64,000 nt of DNA, taken from positions 744,001 through 808,000 of the forward strand of contig NZ_CP063164.1 in assembly GCF_014931715.1 (NCBI RefSeq), written 5' to 3'. The stretch comes from Sulfurovum indicum. Lineage in GTDB: Bacteria; Campylobacterota; Campylobacteria; Campylobacterales; Sulfurovaceae. Position 1 is the stretch's first letter; every line of letters begins with the position of its first letter. This document shows, one piece after another, positions 10,299 to 19,787 of the stretch. The translations under genes and the position numbers were made by a program. The notes beneath the pieces are model-generated. The model worked only from the letters and a program-made list of their open reading frames with translations. It made no database searches and was not told the DNA's origin.

Positions 10299-11609
10299 AT
10301 GGGTAAATCACAAGAACTATATAACAAAGCGAAGAAGTTGATACCTGGTGGGACACAACTACTATCAAAACGACCAGAGATGTTCTTACCAGATTTGTGG
10401 CCAGCATATTATAGTAAAGCAAAAGGCTGTCAAATATGGGATTTAGATAACAACCAATATACTGATATGAGCTATATGGGTATAGGTAGTTGTATACTTG
10501 GTTATGCAGAGGAAACAGTAAATACTGCTGTTAAAAATGCAATTGATAGTGGAAACATGACAACACTGAATGCTCCTGAAGAAGTAGAGTTGGCTGAGCT
10601 GCTATGTGACCTGCATCCATGGGCTGATGAAGTCAGATATGCAAGAAGCGGTGGTGAGTCTATGGCTATTGCTGTTAGAATTGCCAGGGCTAAGACACAA
10701 AAAGATGTAGTTCTTTTTTGTGGCTATCATGGCTGGCATGATTGGTATCTTGCTGCTAATCTTGCTGATGATGAAGCATTGGATGGACATCTGATTCCCG
10801 GACTTTCCCCCCGTGGTGTTCCTCGCGGACTTAAAGGTACATCTTTCCCTTTTAAATATAATGACGTTGATAGTTTTTTAGCTTTATATGAAGAGCATAA
10901 AGACAATATAGCAGCAGTAGTAATGGAGCCGTTACGCAATGTTTATCCTGACAAAGATTTTATTGATGTTATCCACAAAAAGACAAAAGATAATGATGTT
11001 GTTCTTATTGTAGATGAGATAACTGCTGGTTGGCGCTTGAATGTAGGTGGTGCACATCTTATCTTGGGAATTCAGCCAGACATCGCAGTATTTGGAAAGG
11101 CAATCAGCAATGGTTTTCCTATGGGGGTAATTCTTGGGAAAAAAGAGGTTATGGATGCTGCTCAAGATACATTTATCAGCAGTACTTATTGGACTGACCG
11201 TATAGGCTTTGTATCATCACTGGCTACTATTCGTGCATTACAAAAAAATAATGTTGTTGAACACCTTGGGAAGATGGGAAAAAAAGTTCAAGAAGGTTGG
11301 ATCGAAGCTGCGAGGATACATGGTTTGGATATTTATGTAGATGGCATCTATCCTTTAGGACATTTTGGTTTTAACCATGAAAAAGCGATTCTATTAAAGA
11401 CTCTCTTTACAAAGTTGATGTTGGAAAAGGGCTTTTTGGCAACGACTGCTTTTTATGCATCTTATGCACAGAAAGAAGATGATGTACAAAGATATTTGAA
11501 GGCTGTAAATGAAGTTTTTAGTACATTGGCGGGGTATATTAATGCAAATGATATTGAAACACATTTAGAAACACCTGTTTGCCATAGTGGATTTTCAAGG
11601 TTGACATAG
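10299..11609 (+). CDS. Class III PLP aminotransferase (glutamate-1-semialdehyde aminomutase-like)
   Basis: 436 residues with the class III aminotransferase fold: an N-terminal KAKKLIPGGTQLLSKRP, the cofactor region RSGGESMAIAVRIARA, the Asp in VLIVDEITAGWRLNVGG, and the PLP lysine in AVFGKAISNGFPMG. It resembles glutamate-1-semialdehyde aminomutase in outline, but its place between the cytidylyltransferase and the pseG-pseH fusion argues for a sugar or amino-acid decoration role rather than haem synthesis. With the aldo/keto reductase it is a plausible oxidise-then-aminate pair. The substrate is unknown. Confidence 0.83.
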   Translation: MGKSQELYNKAKKLIPGGTQLLSKRPEMFLPDLWPAYYSKAKGCQIWDLDNNQYTDMSYMGIGSCILGYAEETVNTAVKNAIDSGNMTTLNAPEEVELAELLCDLHPWADEVRYARSGGESMAIAVRIARAKTQKDVVLFCGYHGWHDWYLAANLADDEALDGHLIPGLSPRGVPRGLKGTSFPFKYNDVDSFLALYEEHKDNIAAVVMEPLRNVYPDKDFIDVIHKKTKDNDVVLIVDEITAGWRLNVGGAHLILGIQPDIAVFGKAISNGFPMGVILGKKEVMDAAQDTFISSTYWTDRIGFVSSLATIRALQKNNVVEHLGKMGKKVQEGWIEAARIHGLDIYVDGIYPLGHFGFNHEKAILLKTLFTKLMLEKGFLATTAFYASYAQKEDDVQRYLKAVNEVFSTLAGYINANDIETHLETPVCHSGFSRLT

Positions 11610-11612
11610 ACA

Positions 11613-13001
11613 ATGAATATATTGGTTAGAGCAGATTCATCATCTTTTATTGGTACTGGTCATATTATGCGTGATCTGGTATTGATAGAACAGTACCCTA
11701 ATGCTAATATTGTTTTTGCAACACAGAATTTTCCGGGGAATATTAGCCATAAGATAAAAGATAAAGGTTATGCCATTGAGATATTGAAATCTAATGATAT
11801 AGAAGAGTTGGATGCTCTTGTAAAGAAGCATGCTAGTGATATGATAGTGATCGATCACTATGGAATTGACTACAACTTTGAAAAAGAATTAAAAGTTAAA
11901 AATCCAACATTAAAAATTATGGTATTGGATGATACCTACGAAAAACACTACTGTGATATTTTACTCAATCACAATATCTATGCAGATGAAACAAAATATC
12001 AAGGATTGATACCGGAAAACTGTGAGCTTAGATGTGGAGCCAAATTTACGCTGCTTCGTGAAGAGTTTAGAGTAGAGAAAGTAAAAGGACGACAAAATAA
12101 CATTAACAGGGGAAAGTTGAATGTATTTGTTGCTATGGGTGGAATAGATCATACAAATATTAATATCGATATCCTTGAACTCCTTCGAGAGTTTTCGAAT
12201 ATACATATGCATGTTATTACTACAACGGCAAACCGACATTTGGCTGAACTTAAAGCCTATGTTGCTGATAAATCAAACATAACACTGCATATCAATACTA
12301 AACAAATAGCTAAATTGATGAATAAAGCAGATTTTACCATTGTGACCCCCAGTGTAACGATCAATGAGATCTTTTACTTAGGTGTACCATTCATTGCTAT
12401 CAAGACGGCTGAGAATCAAAGGTTTATGTATGAATATTTAAAAGAAAATAATTTTGCTGCACTTGAACACTTTGACCACACACAACTAAGTCAGAAAATC
12501 AGTGAACAAATAGATGAGTTAAAAGTTGCATTGGTAAATTTTATCGATCTGTCACAGGAAGAGAAGAAAATGATTTTGGAGTGGAGAAATCATGAAAGAA
12601 TTCGTAGGTGGATGTTTACACAGGATATCATAGAGTTAAATGATCATTTGGAATACATTGAATCTCTAAAAGAACGTAAAGATAGACTCTATTTTTTGGT
12701 AAAGTGTAATTTAAAACCAATCGGTGTGATAGACTTTACCAAAATAGACCTTGAAAACGGGCATAGTGAGTTTGGTGTCTATTCAAACCCGACTATAAAA
12801 GGTGTGGGTCGTATTCTAATGAAGGCTATCTTGAATTATGCATTTTCTGTACTTAAGATTGATAGATTGTTCTCTGAAGTATTTGAAGATAATTATCGTG
12901 CTATACAGCTTTATGAACAGTATAATTTTAGTAAGATAAATAGTAAAACCATCAATCGTAGAAATGTAATTGTAATGGAGTTGAAAAATGAAAATAGGTA
13001 A
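11613..13001 (+). CDS. Fused UDP-sugar hydrolase (PseG) and N-acetyltransferase (PseH)
   Basis: 462 residues. Residues 1 to about 305 are PseG-like: NILVRADSSSFIGTGHIMRDL, MIVIDHYGIDYNFE, VAMGGIDHTN and FTIVTPSVTINEIFYLGVP. This enzyme releases UDP from UDP-2,4-diacetamido-trideoxy-altrose. Residues about 309-460 are a GNAT acetyltransferase of the PseH type: LEWRNHERIRRWMFTQ, HSEFGVYSNP, GVGRILMKAILNYAF and DNYRAIQLYEQYNF. PseH acetylates the 4-amino group made by PseC, one step before PseG acts. The two steps are usually on separate proteins, so the fusion joins consecutive reactions. It overlaps pseI by 14 nt. Confidence 0.9.
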   Translation: MNILVRADSSSFIGTGHIMRDLVLIEQYPNANIVFATQNFPGNISHKIKDKGYAIEILKSNDIEELDALVKKHASDMIVIDHYGIDYNFEKELKVKNPTLKIMVLDDTYEKHYCDILLNHNIYADETKYQGLIPENCELRCGAKFTLLREEFRVEKVKGRQNNINRGKLNVFVAMGGIDHTNINIDILELLREFSNIHMHVITTTANRHLAELKAYVADKSNITLHINTKQIAKLMNKADFTIVTPSVTINEIFYLGVPFIAIKTAENQRFMYEYLKENNFAALEHFDHTQLSQKISEQIDELKVALVNFIDLSQEEKKMILEWRNHERIRRWMFTQDIIELNDHLEYIESLKERKDRLYFLVKCNLKPIGVIDFTKIDLENGHSEFGVYSNPTIKGVGRILMKAILNYAFSVLKIDRLFSEVFEDNYRAIQLYEQYNFSKINSKTINRRNVIVMELKNENR

Positions 13002-14025
13002 CTTTGAGCTAAATAGTGATGGAGTATTCATTATTGCAGAACTTAGTGCAAATCATGGTGGTGATATCAATATCGCAAAAGAAACAATCAAAGCAGCCAA
13101 AGACATAGGGGCCAATGCGATCAAGCTCCAGACCTATACAGCAGATACTTTGACACTGGATAGCGATAAAGAAGATTTTATTATAAAAGGCGGTACGCTT
13201 TGGGATGATAAAAAGCTTTATGATCTTTATAAAGAGGCATATTTGCCATGGGAGTGGCATAAAGAGCTTTTTAGATATGCCAGAGAGATTGGTATCGATA
13301 TTTTCTCTTCACCTTTTGACAAAACTGCTGTAGATTTCCTGGAACAATTTAATCCATCTGCTTACAAAATAGCTTCTTTCGAGATCACTGACTATGAGCT
13401 CATCCGTCACGCAGCATCAAAAGGAAGAGTGATGATCATCTCCACAGGTATTGCAACGATAGATGAAATCCAGGATGCCGTGGATATCTGTAGAAGTGAA
13501 GATAATGAAGATATTATTTTGCTAAAATGTACATCTGCCTATCCAGCTTCTTTAGAAGATGCCAACCTTTTAACCATTCCAAATTTAGCTGAAACCTTTG
13601 GTGTAATTAGTGGTTTTTCCGACCATACGCTTGGTACAACGGCCCCTATTGTTGCGACAACGCTGGGAGCGAAAGTTATAGAAAAGCATTTTATTTTAGA
13701 CAGATCTATTGGTGGAGCGGATGCTGATTTCTCATTGGATAAAAAAGAGTTTTCCGAGATGGTAAAAGCAGTTAGAAATACTGAAAAACTCCTGGGTAAA
13801 GTTGATTACAGTATGACCGATAAAAAGAGGAAAAGTCGACAATTCTCACGAAGCCTTTATATTACAGAAGATATTAAAGTTGGTGATGTGATTAACGGAA
13901 AGAATATTCGCTCCGTCAGACCGGGTTATGGATTACATCCCAAGCATTTAAAAGAGGTTTTGGGGAAGAAGTTTTCTACTAATAGATCAATGGGAACTCC
14001 CCTTTCATGGAGAGATATAGACTGA
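12988..14025 (+). CDS. pseI: Pseudaminic acid synthase
   Basis: Condenses phosphoenolpyruvate with 2,4-diacetamido-2,4,6-trideoxy-altrose to give pseudaminic acid. 345 residues. The NeuB TIM barrel begins IIAELSANHGGDINIAKETI, with NAIKLQTYT, the metal-site stretch FSDHTLGTTAPIVA and IEKHFILDRSIGGADADFS. The C-terminal SAF (antifreeze-like) domain is visible as SRSLYITEDIKVGDVI and IRSVRPGYGLHPK. The start codon lies inside the end of the pseG-pseH gene and the stop overlaps the flippase ATG (TGATG). Confidence 0.94.
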   Translation: MKIGNFELNSDGVFIIAELSANHGGDINIAKETIKAAKDIGANAIKLQTYTADTLTLDSDKEDFIIKGGTLWDDKKLYDLYKEAYLPWEWHKELFRYAREIGIDIFSSPFDKTAVDFLEQFNPSAYKIASFEITDYELIRHAASKGRVMIISTGIATIDEIQDAVDICRSEDNEDIILLKCTSAYPASLEDANLLTIPNLAETFGVISGFSDHTLGTTAPIVATTLGAKVIEKHFILDRSIGGADADFSLDKKEFSEMVKAVRNTEKLLGKVDYSMTDKKRKSRQFSRSLYITEDIKVGDVINGKNIRSVRPGYGLHPKHLKEVLGKKFSTNRSMGTPLSWRDID

Positions 14026-15542
14026 TGTTAAAAAAAATCATTTCAAATACGTTTTCAAACTATGTACTGAAATTAGTACAAATTCTTCTAAACCTTATAG
14101 CAATTCCGGTATTGATTAACAATGTAGGTAGCGAAGGATTTGGAATTATTCTTTTTGCAAATGTATTAGTTGGCTATTTTAGTGTATTGGATTTGGGTAT
14201 TTCACAAGGATTAACTAAATTTGTGGCTGAATACACTGCAAAACATAACCTTGAAAGAGTCAAAAGTATCATAAATACTTCACTGTTTTTCTATTTCTTT
14301 ATTGGATTAATTGTGTTATCCAGTGTTGTTTTAATTGTGCTTTTTGATGGTCTGAAACTATTTAATATTTCAGAAGAAAATTATGATGTTGCCAAAAATA
14401 TTTTTATGTTAGCAGGAGTTTTAGCACTGTTTGCATGGCCTAAAATAGCAATGGAAGGGGCCTTTAGAGGTATACAGAAGTTTTCTGTACTCAATTTAAC
14501 TATTGGTATAGGAAGAATTTTTTCTGTTGCTTTAGCTATTTTATTAGCCTTAATGGATACTCCTTTAGAATATATATTCTTGGCATTTAATGCTGATAAA
14601 ATCATTCTCTTTTTCTGGCAGTATCAGCTGTTGACAAAACATATGAGTTTTTGGAGATTTGAGATGAGTACAGTCAGTATAAAAACATTTCAGATGATTT
14701 TTGCATTTAGTGGTTGGATTATGCTGGGACAGATCGCTGTTGTATTGGAATATCAATCAGACCAGTTTATTTTGGCAAGTATGGTTTCTGTTTCTGCAAT
14801 TGCTACCTACACAATTGTGTTTTTTCTTTTTTTATTGATCCAACAAGTTTCAGGGTTGGCAGCATCGGCTGTTATGCCGGCTGTAGCAGAGACAAAAGCA
14901 AGGAATAATCAAGATACTGTAGACTTTTTTGTATTGTATGGTTCAAAATATCATAATCTTCTTTTTGTTCCTATAGTAATTATTTGTTATTATTTGGCAG
15001 AGCCATTTATACGTTTATGGGTAGGGGATGAGTATACAGAATATGTTTGGCTTGTACAGGTTTCTGTATTGTTTCAACTTTTCTGGCAATCTAATGCATT
15101 TTTAGGGCAGGTATATACTGGTATAGGAAAGTCTAAAAAAACAGGGCTTATTGCGATATTTAGTGGAATATCAAATGTTTTTCTGAGTGTGCTTCTTGTT
15201 AACTATTATGGGCTGTCGGGAGTGATCCTGGGAACGCTTTTAGCAGGAGCATTTAGTGTACCGTTAGTATATGTCTATATATTGCCAGATCTCAATTTAT
15301 CTAGATTGCTTTATTTTAAAAAAATATTTATTGAGACACAAATCCCCCTTTTATTTTTAGGACTGTTGCTTTATCCATTAAGTGGTTATTTTAATGATAT
15401 TGATAGTTGGGTGGGCTTAATAGCTGTATTTATGGTTTTGTTGGTATTGCTGTATGGTTTCAGTTATGTTTTTATTTTTGAGAAAGCGCATAAAGCAAAA
15501 CTGATAGCATCGTTATCTTCCAAATATGGACATACCGTATGA
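14025..15542 (+). CDS. Oligosaccharide flippase (Wzx/MATE-like)
   Basis: 505 residues from ATG 14025, which overlaps the pseI stop (TGATG); an in-frame ATG at 14007 lies within pseI. About 12-14 hydrophobic segments run through the protein, beginning LVQILLNLIAIPVLINNVG and VLDLGISQGLTKFVAEYTAK, the signature of the polysaccharide-export flippase family. It would move lipid-linked repeat units across the inner membrane. Its coding sequence is AT-rich like the rest of the pse region. It may serve O-antigen or capsule rather than flagellin glycan; the flanking genes cannot decide. Confidence 0.88.
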   Translation: MLKKIISNTFSNYVLKLVQILLNLIAIPVLINNVGSEGFGIILFANVLVGYFSVLDLGISQGLTKFVAEYTAKHNLERVKSIINTSLFFYFFIGLIVLSSVVLIVLFDGLKLFNISEENYDVAKNIFMLAGVLALFAWPKIAMEGAFRGIQKFSVLNLTIGIGRIFSVALAILLALMDTPLEYIFLAFNADKIILFFWQYQLLTKHMSFWRFEMSTVSIKTFQMIFAFSGWIMLGQIAVVLEYQSDQFILASMVSVSAIATYTIVFFLFLLIQQVSGLAASAVMPAVAETKARNNQDTVDFFVLYGSKYHNLLFVPIVIICYYLAEPFIRLWVGDEYTEYVWLVQVSVLFQLFWQSNAFLGQVYTGIGKSKKTGLIAIFSGISNVFLSVLLVNYYGLSGVILGTLLAGAFSVPLVYVYILPDLNLSRLLYFKKIFIETQIPLLFLGLLLYPLSGYFNDIDSWVGLIAVFMVLLVLLYGFSYVFIFEKAHKAKLIASLSSKYGHTV

Positions 15543-17341
15543 GAAGCAAAGTAGCTAATATGCATGACGGTAGAGAATTGTTTCTTGCTTTAACATCTGA
15601 TGAGTCATTTTGGGATACATCTAAAGAGATAGTCTTTTTGGGGGAGGAAGTGTGTTCATATACCAGTAAATATTATTCACCAGAGAGAGTAGTTTTACCG
15701 GAGTTTTGGGAAGATGAAAAACAATTAAACGATTCAATAGAATTTACAAATGCTACATATGAGAATGTATTGCAAAAACTTACTTTATCTTTAAACGAGA
15801 TTCATGGCTTAGAGAAAAATACTCTTTACTGGAGAAGGATTATAGGATATTTTTTAAGAACTTATGTTGATACAATGTACGATAAATATGTGCGATTGAA
15901 ATATACCTTGAAGGCTCATCCACATATTGTGGTATGTACGCTTGCGCAGGAGTCATTCTGTACATCTGATAATGCATTTCACTTTGTCCAGGCAGTTAGA
16001 GAAAGCGACACACTCAATTTGCAGCTTTTTACACAGATATTAAGTGAATTAGATCATAAAACGATAATTTCAAAACCATACTCTTTTTCTATTATCAAAG
16101 ATGCTGAAAAAATCCAAAGAGGTAATCAAAAAAACTTTAAACATTTCGTAGTTGAACAAATACAAAAATTTATGAATAGAGGTAAGAAAAGCCAAGTTTC
16201 CCTCTATGTTTCACTGTTTAATAACAGGAGTTTGTTGAAAATTGTTTTTGGAACGAAATTCAAATGTTGGCCAATATTTTCTATGGATAGCATAGAACAA
16301 AATATCACTATGAATTATGATTTGAGAAATCAAATCTTTTCTATGAATAGTGATAACAGTGAAAATGAATTTGAAAATATTATACTGAAAACGTTAGTAA
16401 ATGATATGCCAACTGATTTTATCGAAGGTTTTTCAAATATTCGTAATAAAGCTTTGATGAATATAGAATACAATGTACCAAAAGCAATTATAACGGGGAT
16501 TGGTTTTCTTTGGGAGACTGCTTTCTCCATCTGGGCGGCAGAGTGTGCTGAAAGGGGTTCGGTACTATATGGAATGCAGCATGGGGGGACATACGGTGAA
16601 GTGGAATATATCAGTGTTGGAGAGGTCTTTGAGCAATCCCTGACGGATTATTATATAACATGGGGTTGGAAAAAGGATGAGACAACCATTCCTATGCCAC
16701 CGTCTCGTTTGATTGGACTTGAGAAACAGAACTTTAATAAAAATGAGAATATCTTGTGGGTCACATCAGCTGATTCTAAATATGTTGCATTTATAGGTAC
16801 TATAGTTTTTGGAAGCAGGTATATCAAATACTTTGAGCATCAAGCAAATCTTTACAATAATCTTTCTCCCAAGCTGAAAGAAAAGATAAGTGTAAGGTTG
16901 TATCCTGACGATTTTGGATGGCAACTAAAAGAAAGATGGCTTGATAGAAATAAAGATATACATTTTGCCGATGTCTCAGAACCATTGATGATACAGGCTC
17001 AAAAACACAAACTTCTGATTATTGACCATTTTGGAGGAACATCTACTTTGGAATGTTTTCGGTTAAAAATTCCCATGATTATCATTGGGAGCAATAAACT
17101 ATTTACACTTGATCCTGAAGCAAAAAAATATTATAAACTTCTTGAAGATGCCGGTGTTTTGTTTTTTGATGCATTCCAGGCAGCAGATTCTATCAAGTCT
17201 GCATATGATAATATAGATGAATGGTGGAATGATTCTGAAAGACAAAAAGCAATTGGAAAATTTGTTAATCATTTTGCAAAGCCATTCAATAGACCCATAG
17301 ATGAATGGGTATTATTTATCAATGAGATTGGAAAAAAGTAG
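15539..17341 (+). CDS. LIC12162-type putative transferase
   Basis: 600 residues. LALTSDESFWDTSKEIVFLGEEV near the start, with FVQAVRES and the later GMQHGGTYGE and IIDHFGGTSTLECF blocks, matches the LIC12162 family of putative surface-carbohydrate transferases, known from Leptospira and nonulosonate loci. The C-terminal part (GMQHGG, HFGGTST, PMIIIG) looks like a GT-B nucleotide-sugar binding half. I expect it to transfer the sugar made by the pse cassette, but that is inference. The start is uncertain: 15539 gives a 4-nt overlap with the flippase and ATG 15560 is also possible. Confidence 0.75.
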   Translation: MRSKVANMHDGRELFLALTSDESFWDTSKEIVFLGEEVCSYTSKYYSPERVVLPEFWEDEKQLNDSIEFTNATYENVLQKLTLSLNEIHGLEKNTLYWRRIIGYFLRTYVDTMYDKYVRLKYTLKAHPHIVVCTLAQESFCTSDNAFHFVQAVRESDTLNLQLFTQILSELDHKTIISKPYSFSIIKDAEKIQRGNQKNFKHFVVEQIQKFMNRGKKSQVSLYVSLFNNRSLLKIVFGTKFKCWPIFSMDSIEQNITMNYDLRNQIFSMNSDNSENEFENIILKTLVNDMPTDFIEGFSNIRNKALMNIEYNVPKAIITGIGFLWETAFSIWAAECAERGSVLYGMQHGGTYGEVEYISVGEVFEQSLTDYYITWGWKKDETTIPMPPSRLIGLEKQNFNKNENILWVTSADSKYVAFIGTIVFGSRYIKYFEHQANLYNNLSPKLKEKISVRLYPDDFGWQLKERWLDRNKDIHFADVSEPLMIQAQKHKLLIIDHFGGTSTLECFRLKIPMIIIGSNKLFTLDPEAKKYYKLLEDAGVLFFDAFQAADSIKSAYDNIDEWWNDSERQKAIGKFVNHFAKPFNRPIDEWVLFINEIGKK

Positions 17342-17346
17342 ATCAA

Positions 17347-17613
17347 ATGAAGCAAAAATTTAATATTATATATTTTAGTGCGTTGGATTTTGGTGGAGCA
17401 GATGCTGCACTTGATCTTGTTAAAACGGCTTATACAGAATATTTGGCATGTTTCAAAGATAAGTATGACCTAGCTAAAGGCATAACAATTATTGACTTGG
17501 AACCTTCAGAATATCAAACAGTTTCACAGAACTGTAGAAAAGTTACATTGAAAAATCATACAGAAAAATCTCAAATGGAACAATTTTATAAAATTATTGA
17601 AGGATTAAAATGA
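17347..17613 (+). CDS. Small protein of unknown function (88 aa)
   Basis: I do not recognise this protein. It is 88 residues, soluble, with no signal peptide or membrane segment. [25 protein letters not shown] could be the first strand and helix of an alpha/beta domain. It lies 5 nt behind the LIC12162-type gene and overlaps rfbA by 4 nt (ATGA), so it belongs to the operon. Coding composition matches its neighbours. It might be the remnant of a larger enzyme, but no continuation is seen in other frames. Confidence 0.6.
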   Translation: MKQKFNIIYFSALDFGGADAALDLVKTAYTEYLACFKDKYDLAKGITIIDLEPSEYQTVSQNCRKVTLKNHTEKSQMEQFYKIIEGLK

Positions 17614-18482
17614 AAGGTATCATATTGGCAGGAGGAAGTGGAACACGGCTTTATCCTATTACCAAAAGTGTGTCAAAACAATTGCTCCCTATCTATGACA
17701 AGCCAATGATCTATTACCCATTATCAGTGCTTATGTTGGCTGGAATTAAAGATATACTTATAATTTCAACTCCCCATGATTTATCGCGATTTAAAGAACT
17801 TTTAGGGAATGGCAGTGATATTGGAATGTCTTTTAGTTATATTGAGCAACCTTCTCCTGATGGTTTGGCACAGGCATTTATTTTGGGTGAAGAGTTTATA
17901 GGTAATGACCGTGTAGCTTTAGTCTTGGGTGACAACATCTATTATGGTCAGGGATTTACTCCTATTCTTAAAAAAGCTGCTGCACAAAAGAATGGAGCTA
18001 CTGTGTTTGGTTATCGGGTAAAAGACCCTGAACGCTTTGGTGTGGTTGAGTTTGATACAGATAAAAAAGTCATTAGCATTGAAGAAAAACCTAAAAATCC
18101 AAAATCAAACTTTGCCGTTACCGGACTTTACTTTTATGATAATGATGTGGTAGAAATTGCCAAAAATGTGCAGCCTTCATACCGTGGTGAGCTGGAAATA
18201 ACATCTATTAATGAAGCGTATCTTAAAAGAGGTGCACTCAATGTGGAGCTTCTTGGCCGAGGATTTGCATGGCTCGATACAGGAACACATGACTCTTTAA
18301 TGGATGCAAGCCAGTTTGTGCAGACCATAGAGCATAGACAAGGCTACAAAGTGGCATGTATAGAAGAGATAGCCTTTAGAAACGGATGGATCAATAAAGA
18401 GCAGATCTTGAAACTGGCAGAGCCGCTTAAAAAAACCGGATATGGTCAATACCTGCTTGAGATAGCCGAGGAAAGTATGTAA
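17610..18482 (+). CDS. rfbA: Glucose-1-phosphate thymidylyltransferase
   Basis: Makes dTDP-glucose from dTTP and glucose-1-phosphate. 290 residues, the normal length. [25 protein letters not shown] is the nucleotide-binding signature, with [12 protein letters not shown] and the Mg/sugar site near [20 protein letters not shown]. It overlaps the 88-residue ORF by 4 nt and rfbB by one base (TAATG). Confidence 0.96.
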   Translation: MKGIILAGGSGTRLYPITKSVSKQLLPIYDKPMIYYPLSVLMLAGIKDILIISTPHDLSRFKELLGNGSDIGMSFSYIEQPSPDGLAQAFILGEEFIGNDRVALVLGDNIYYGQGFTPILKKAAAQKNGATVFGYRVKDPERFGVVEFDTDKKVISIEEKPKNPKSNFAVTGLYFYDNDVVEIAKNVQPSYRGELEITSINEAYLKRGALNVELLGRGFAWLDTGTHDSLMDASQFVQTIEHRQGYKVACIEEIAFRNGWINKEQILKLAEPLKKTGYGQYLLEIAEESM

Positions 18483-19588
18483 TGTTCAAGAACGACAATA
18501 TAACGATACTTGTAACTGGTTGTGCCGGGTTCATTGGAAGTAACTTTGTACCGTATTTTCTCGACAAATACGCTGAGTACAACCTGCTCAATCTAGACCT
18601 GCTGACCTATGCCGGTAACTTGGACAATCTGAAAGAAGTTGAGAATAATCCAAGATACAAATTTATAAAAGGAGATATCTGCAACAGAGAACTTGTAGAG
18701 TTCATCTTTAATGAGTACGATATTCAAGGTGTCATTCATTTTGCAGCAGAGTCTCATGTTGACAACTCCATTAAAACCCCTGGGGTTTTCATAGAGACCA
18801 ATGTCAATGGTACCTTCACACTTTTGGATGTCGCCTATAAACACTGGATGGAGAAGCCATTTAAATACAAAGATAAATACATTCAAAAACTATCAACCAT
18901 CAACTATCAACCATCAACTGATGAAAACACTCCTCGTTTTCATCATATCTCAACAGATGAAGTCTACGGCACCCTTGACGAAACAGGCCTTTTTACTGAA
19001 GAGACCCCTTATGCACCAAACTCGCCATACAGTGCATCCAAAGCAGGCAGCGATATGATCGTGCGAAGCTATGTGGAGACGTATGGAATGAACTGCGTCA
19101 TCACCAACTGCTCTAATAACTACGGCCCCAAACAACACGATGAAAAGCTCATTCCGACCATCATCAGAAAGGCACTGGCAGGTGAGCCCATACCCATCTA
19201 CGGTGACGGCAAGAACATCCGAGACTGGCTCTATGTTCTTGACCACTGCAAAGGTGTCGACCTTGTCTACCATACCGGAAAAAAAGGTGAGGTTTACAAC
19301 ATAGGTGGAAGAAATGAAAGAACTAACCTGCAGATCGCAGATACCATCTGTACCATATTGGACGAGAAAGTTCCACCACAAAAAAATCCTTCACTAATTA
19401 CTAATAACCAATCACTAATCACGTACAAAAGTCTCATCACTTTTGTAGAAGACAGAGCTGGCCATGACCGCCGCTATGCCATTGATGCTACAAAAATTGA
19501 AAATGAGCTTGGCTGGAAAGCAGATGAGAATTTTGATACGGGTATAGTTAAGACTATTGAATGGTATTTTGGGAAGTATAGTGATTAA
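18482..19588 (+). CDS. rfbB: dTDP-glucose 4,6-dehydratase with two repeat-encoded inserts
   Basis: Forms dTDP-4-keto-6-deoxyglucose. 368 residues. VTGCAGFIGSNFVPYFLDKY is the Rossmann start, STDEVYGTL is the catalytic Asp/Glu segment and SPYSASKAGSD holds Tyr-x3-Lys. Repeat DNA is present in two loops: LSTINYQPSTD at 18892-18919 before the conserved PRFHHISTDEVYG, and NPSLITNNQSLITYK at 19392-19419 before the conserved ITFVEDRAGHDRRYAID. Typical rfbC and rfbD do not follow. Instead there is a truncated aminotransferase, then a divergent RfbD-like SDR at 21067. The dTDP-sugar end product is therefore unclear. Confidence 0.95.
   Translation: MFKNDNITILVTGCAGFIGSNFVPYFLDKYAEYNLLNLDLLTYAGNLDNLKEVENNPRYKFIKGDICNRELVEFIFNEYDIQGVIHFAAESHVDNSIKTPGVFIETNVNGTFTLLDVAYKHWMEKPFKYKDKYIQKLSTINYQPSTDENTPRFHHISTDEVYGTLDETGLFTEETPYAPNSPYSASKAGSDMIVRSYVETYGMNCVITNCSNNYGPKQHDEKLIPTIIRKALAGEPIPIYGDGKNIRDWLYVLDHCKGVDLVYHTGKKGEVYNIGGRNERTNLQIADTICTILDEKVPPQKNPSLITNNQSLITYKSLITFVEDRAGHDRRYAIDATKIENELGWKADENFDTGIVKTIEWYFGKYSD
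18892..18919 (+). repeat. ATCAACC/ATCAACT heptad array inside rfbB
   Basis: Four units in perfect 7-nt phase: ATCAACC, ATCAACT, ATCAACC, ATCAACT. Same family as the array in the heparinase gene at 31334-31361. Confidence 0.78.
19392..19422 (+). repeat. CACTAAT heptad array inside rfbB
   Basis: CACTAAT, TACTAAT, AACCAAT, CACTAAT, then CAC: four units in strict 7-nt phase, encoding SLITNNQSLIT near the C-terminus. Confidence 0.78.
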
Positions 19589-19787
19589 CGTAATAAAACC
19601 CCATCTTCCTAATAAAGAGAAGTGCAAAAAATATTTTGATAATGTCTATGCCAATGACTATGTGACAAAATATCGAAGCATAGATCACGCTGTATGCCTC
19701 TGCCATCACTACTTTGCTCGAGATTTTGAGAATGCTTTAGAAGATTGGGTTAAATTTTTACATTTGGAAAATGAGAAGAAAGAATGA
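19581..19787 (+). pseudogene. Truncated DegT/DnrJ/EryC1 aminotransferase remnant
   Basis: From GTG 19581 the frame encodes VINVIKPHLPNKEKCKKYF and NVYANDYVTKY, which matches the N-terminal 30 residues of DegT-family sugar aminotransferases (usually continuing NFGPL). The next residues RSIDHAVCLCHHYFARDFEN do not fit that family, and the ORF stops after about 68 codons. The protein is far too short to bind PLP. It overlaps the end of rfbB and, by 4 nt, the next glycosyltransferase gene. It looks like a deleted dTDP-4-keto-sugar aminotransferase gene, whose loss would leave the RfbA/RfbB product without its original next enzyme. Confidence 0.6.
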
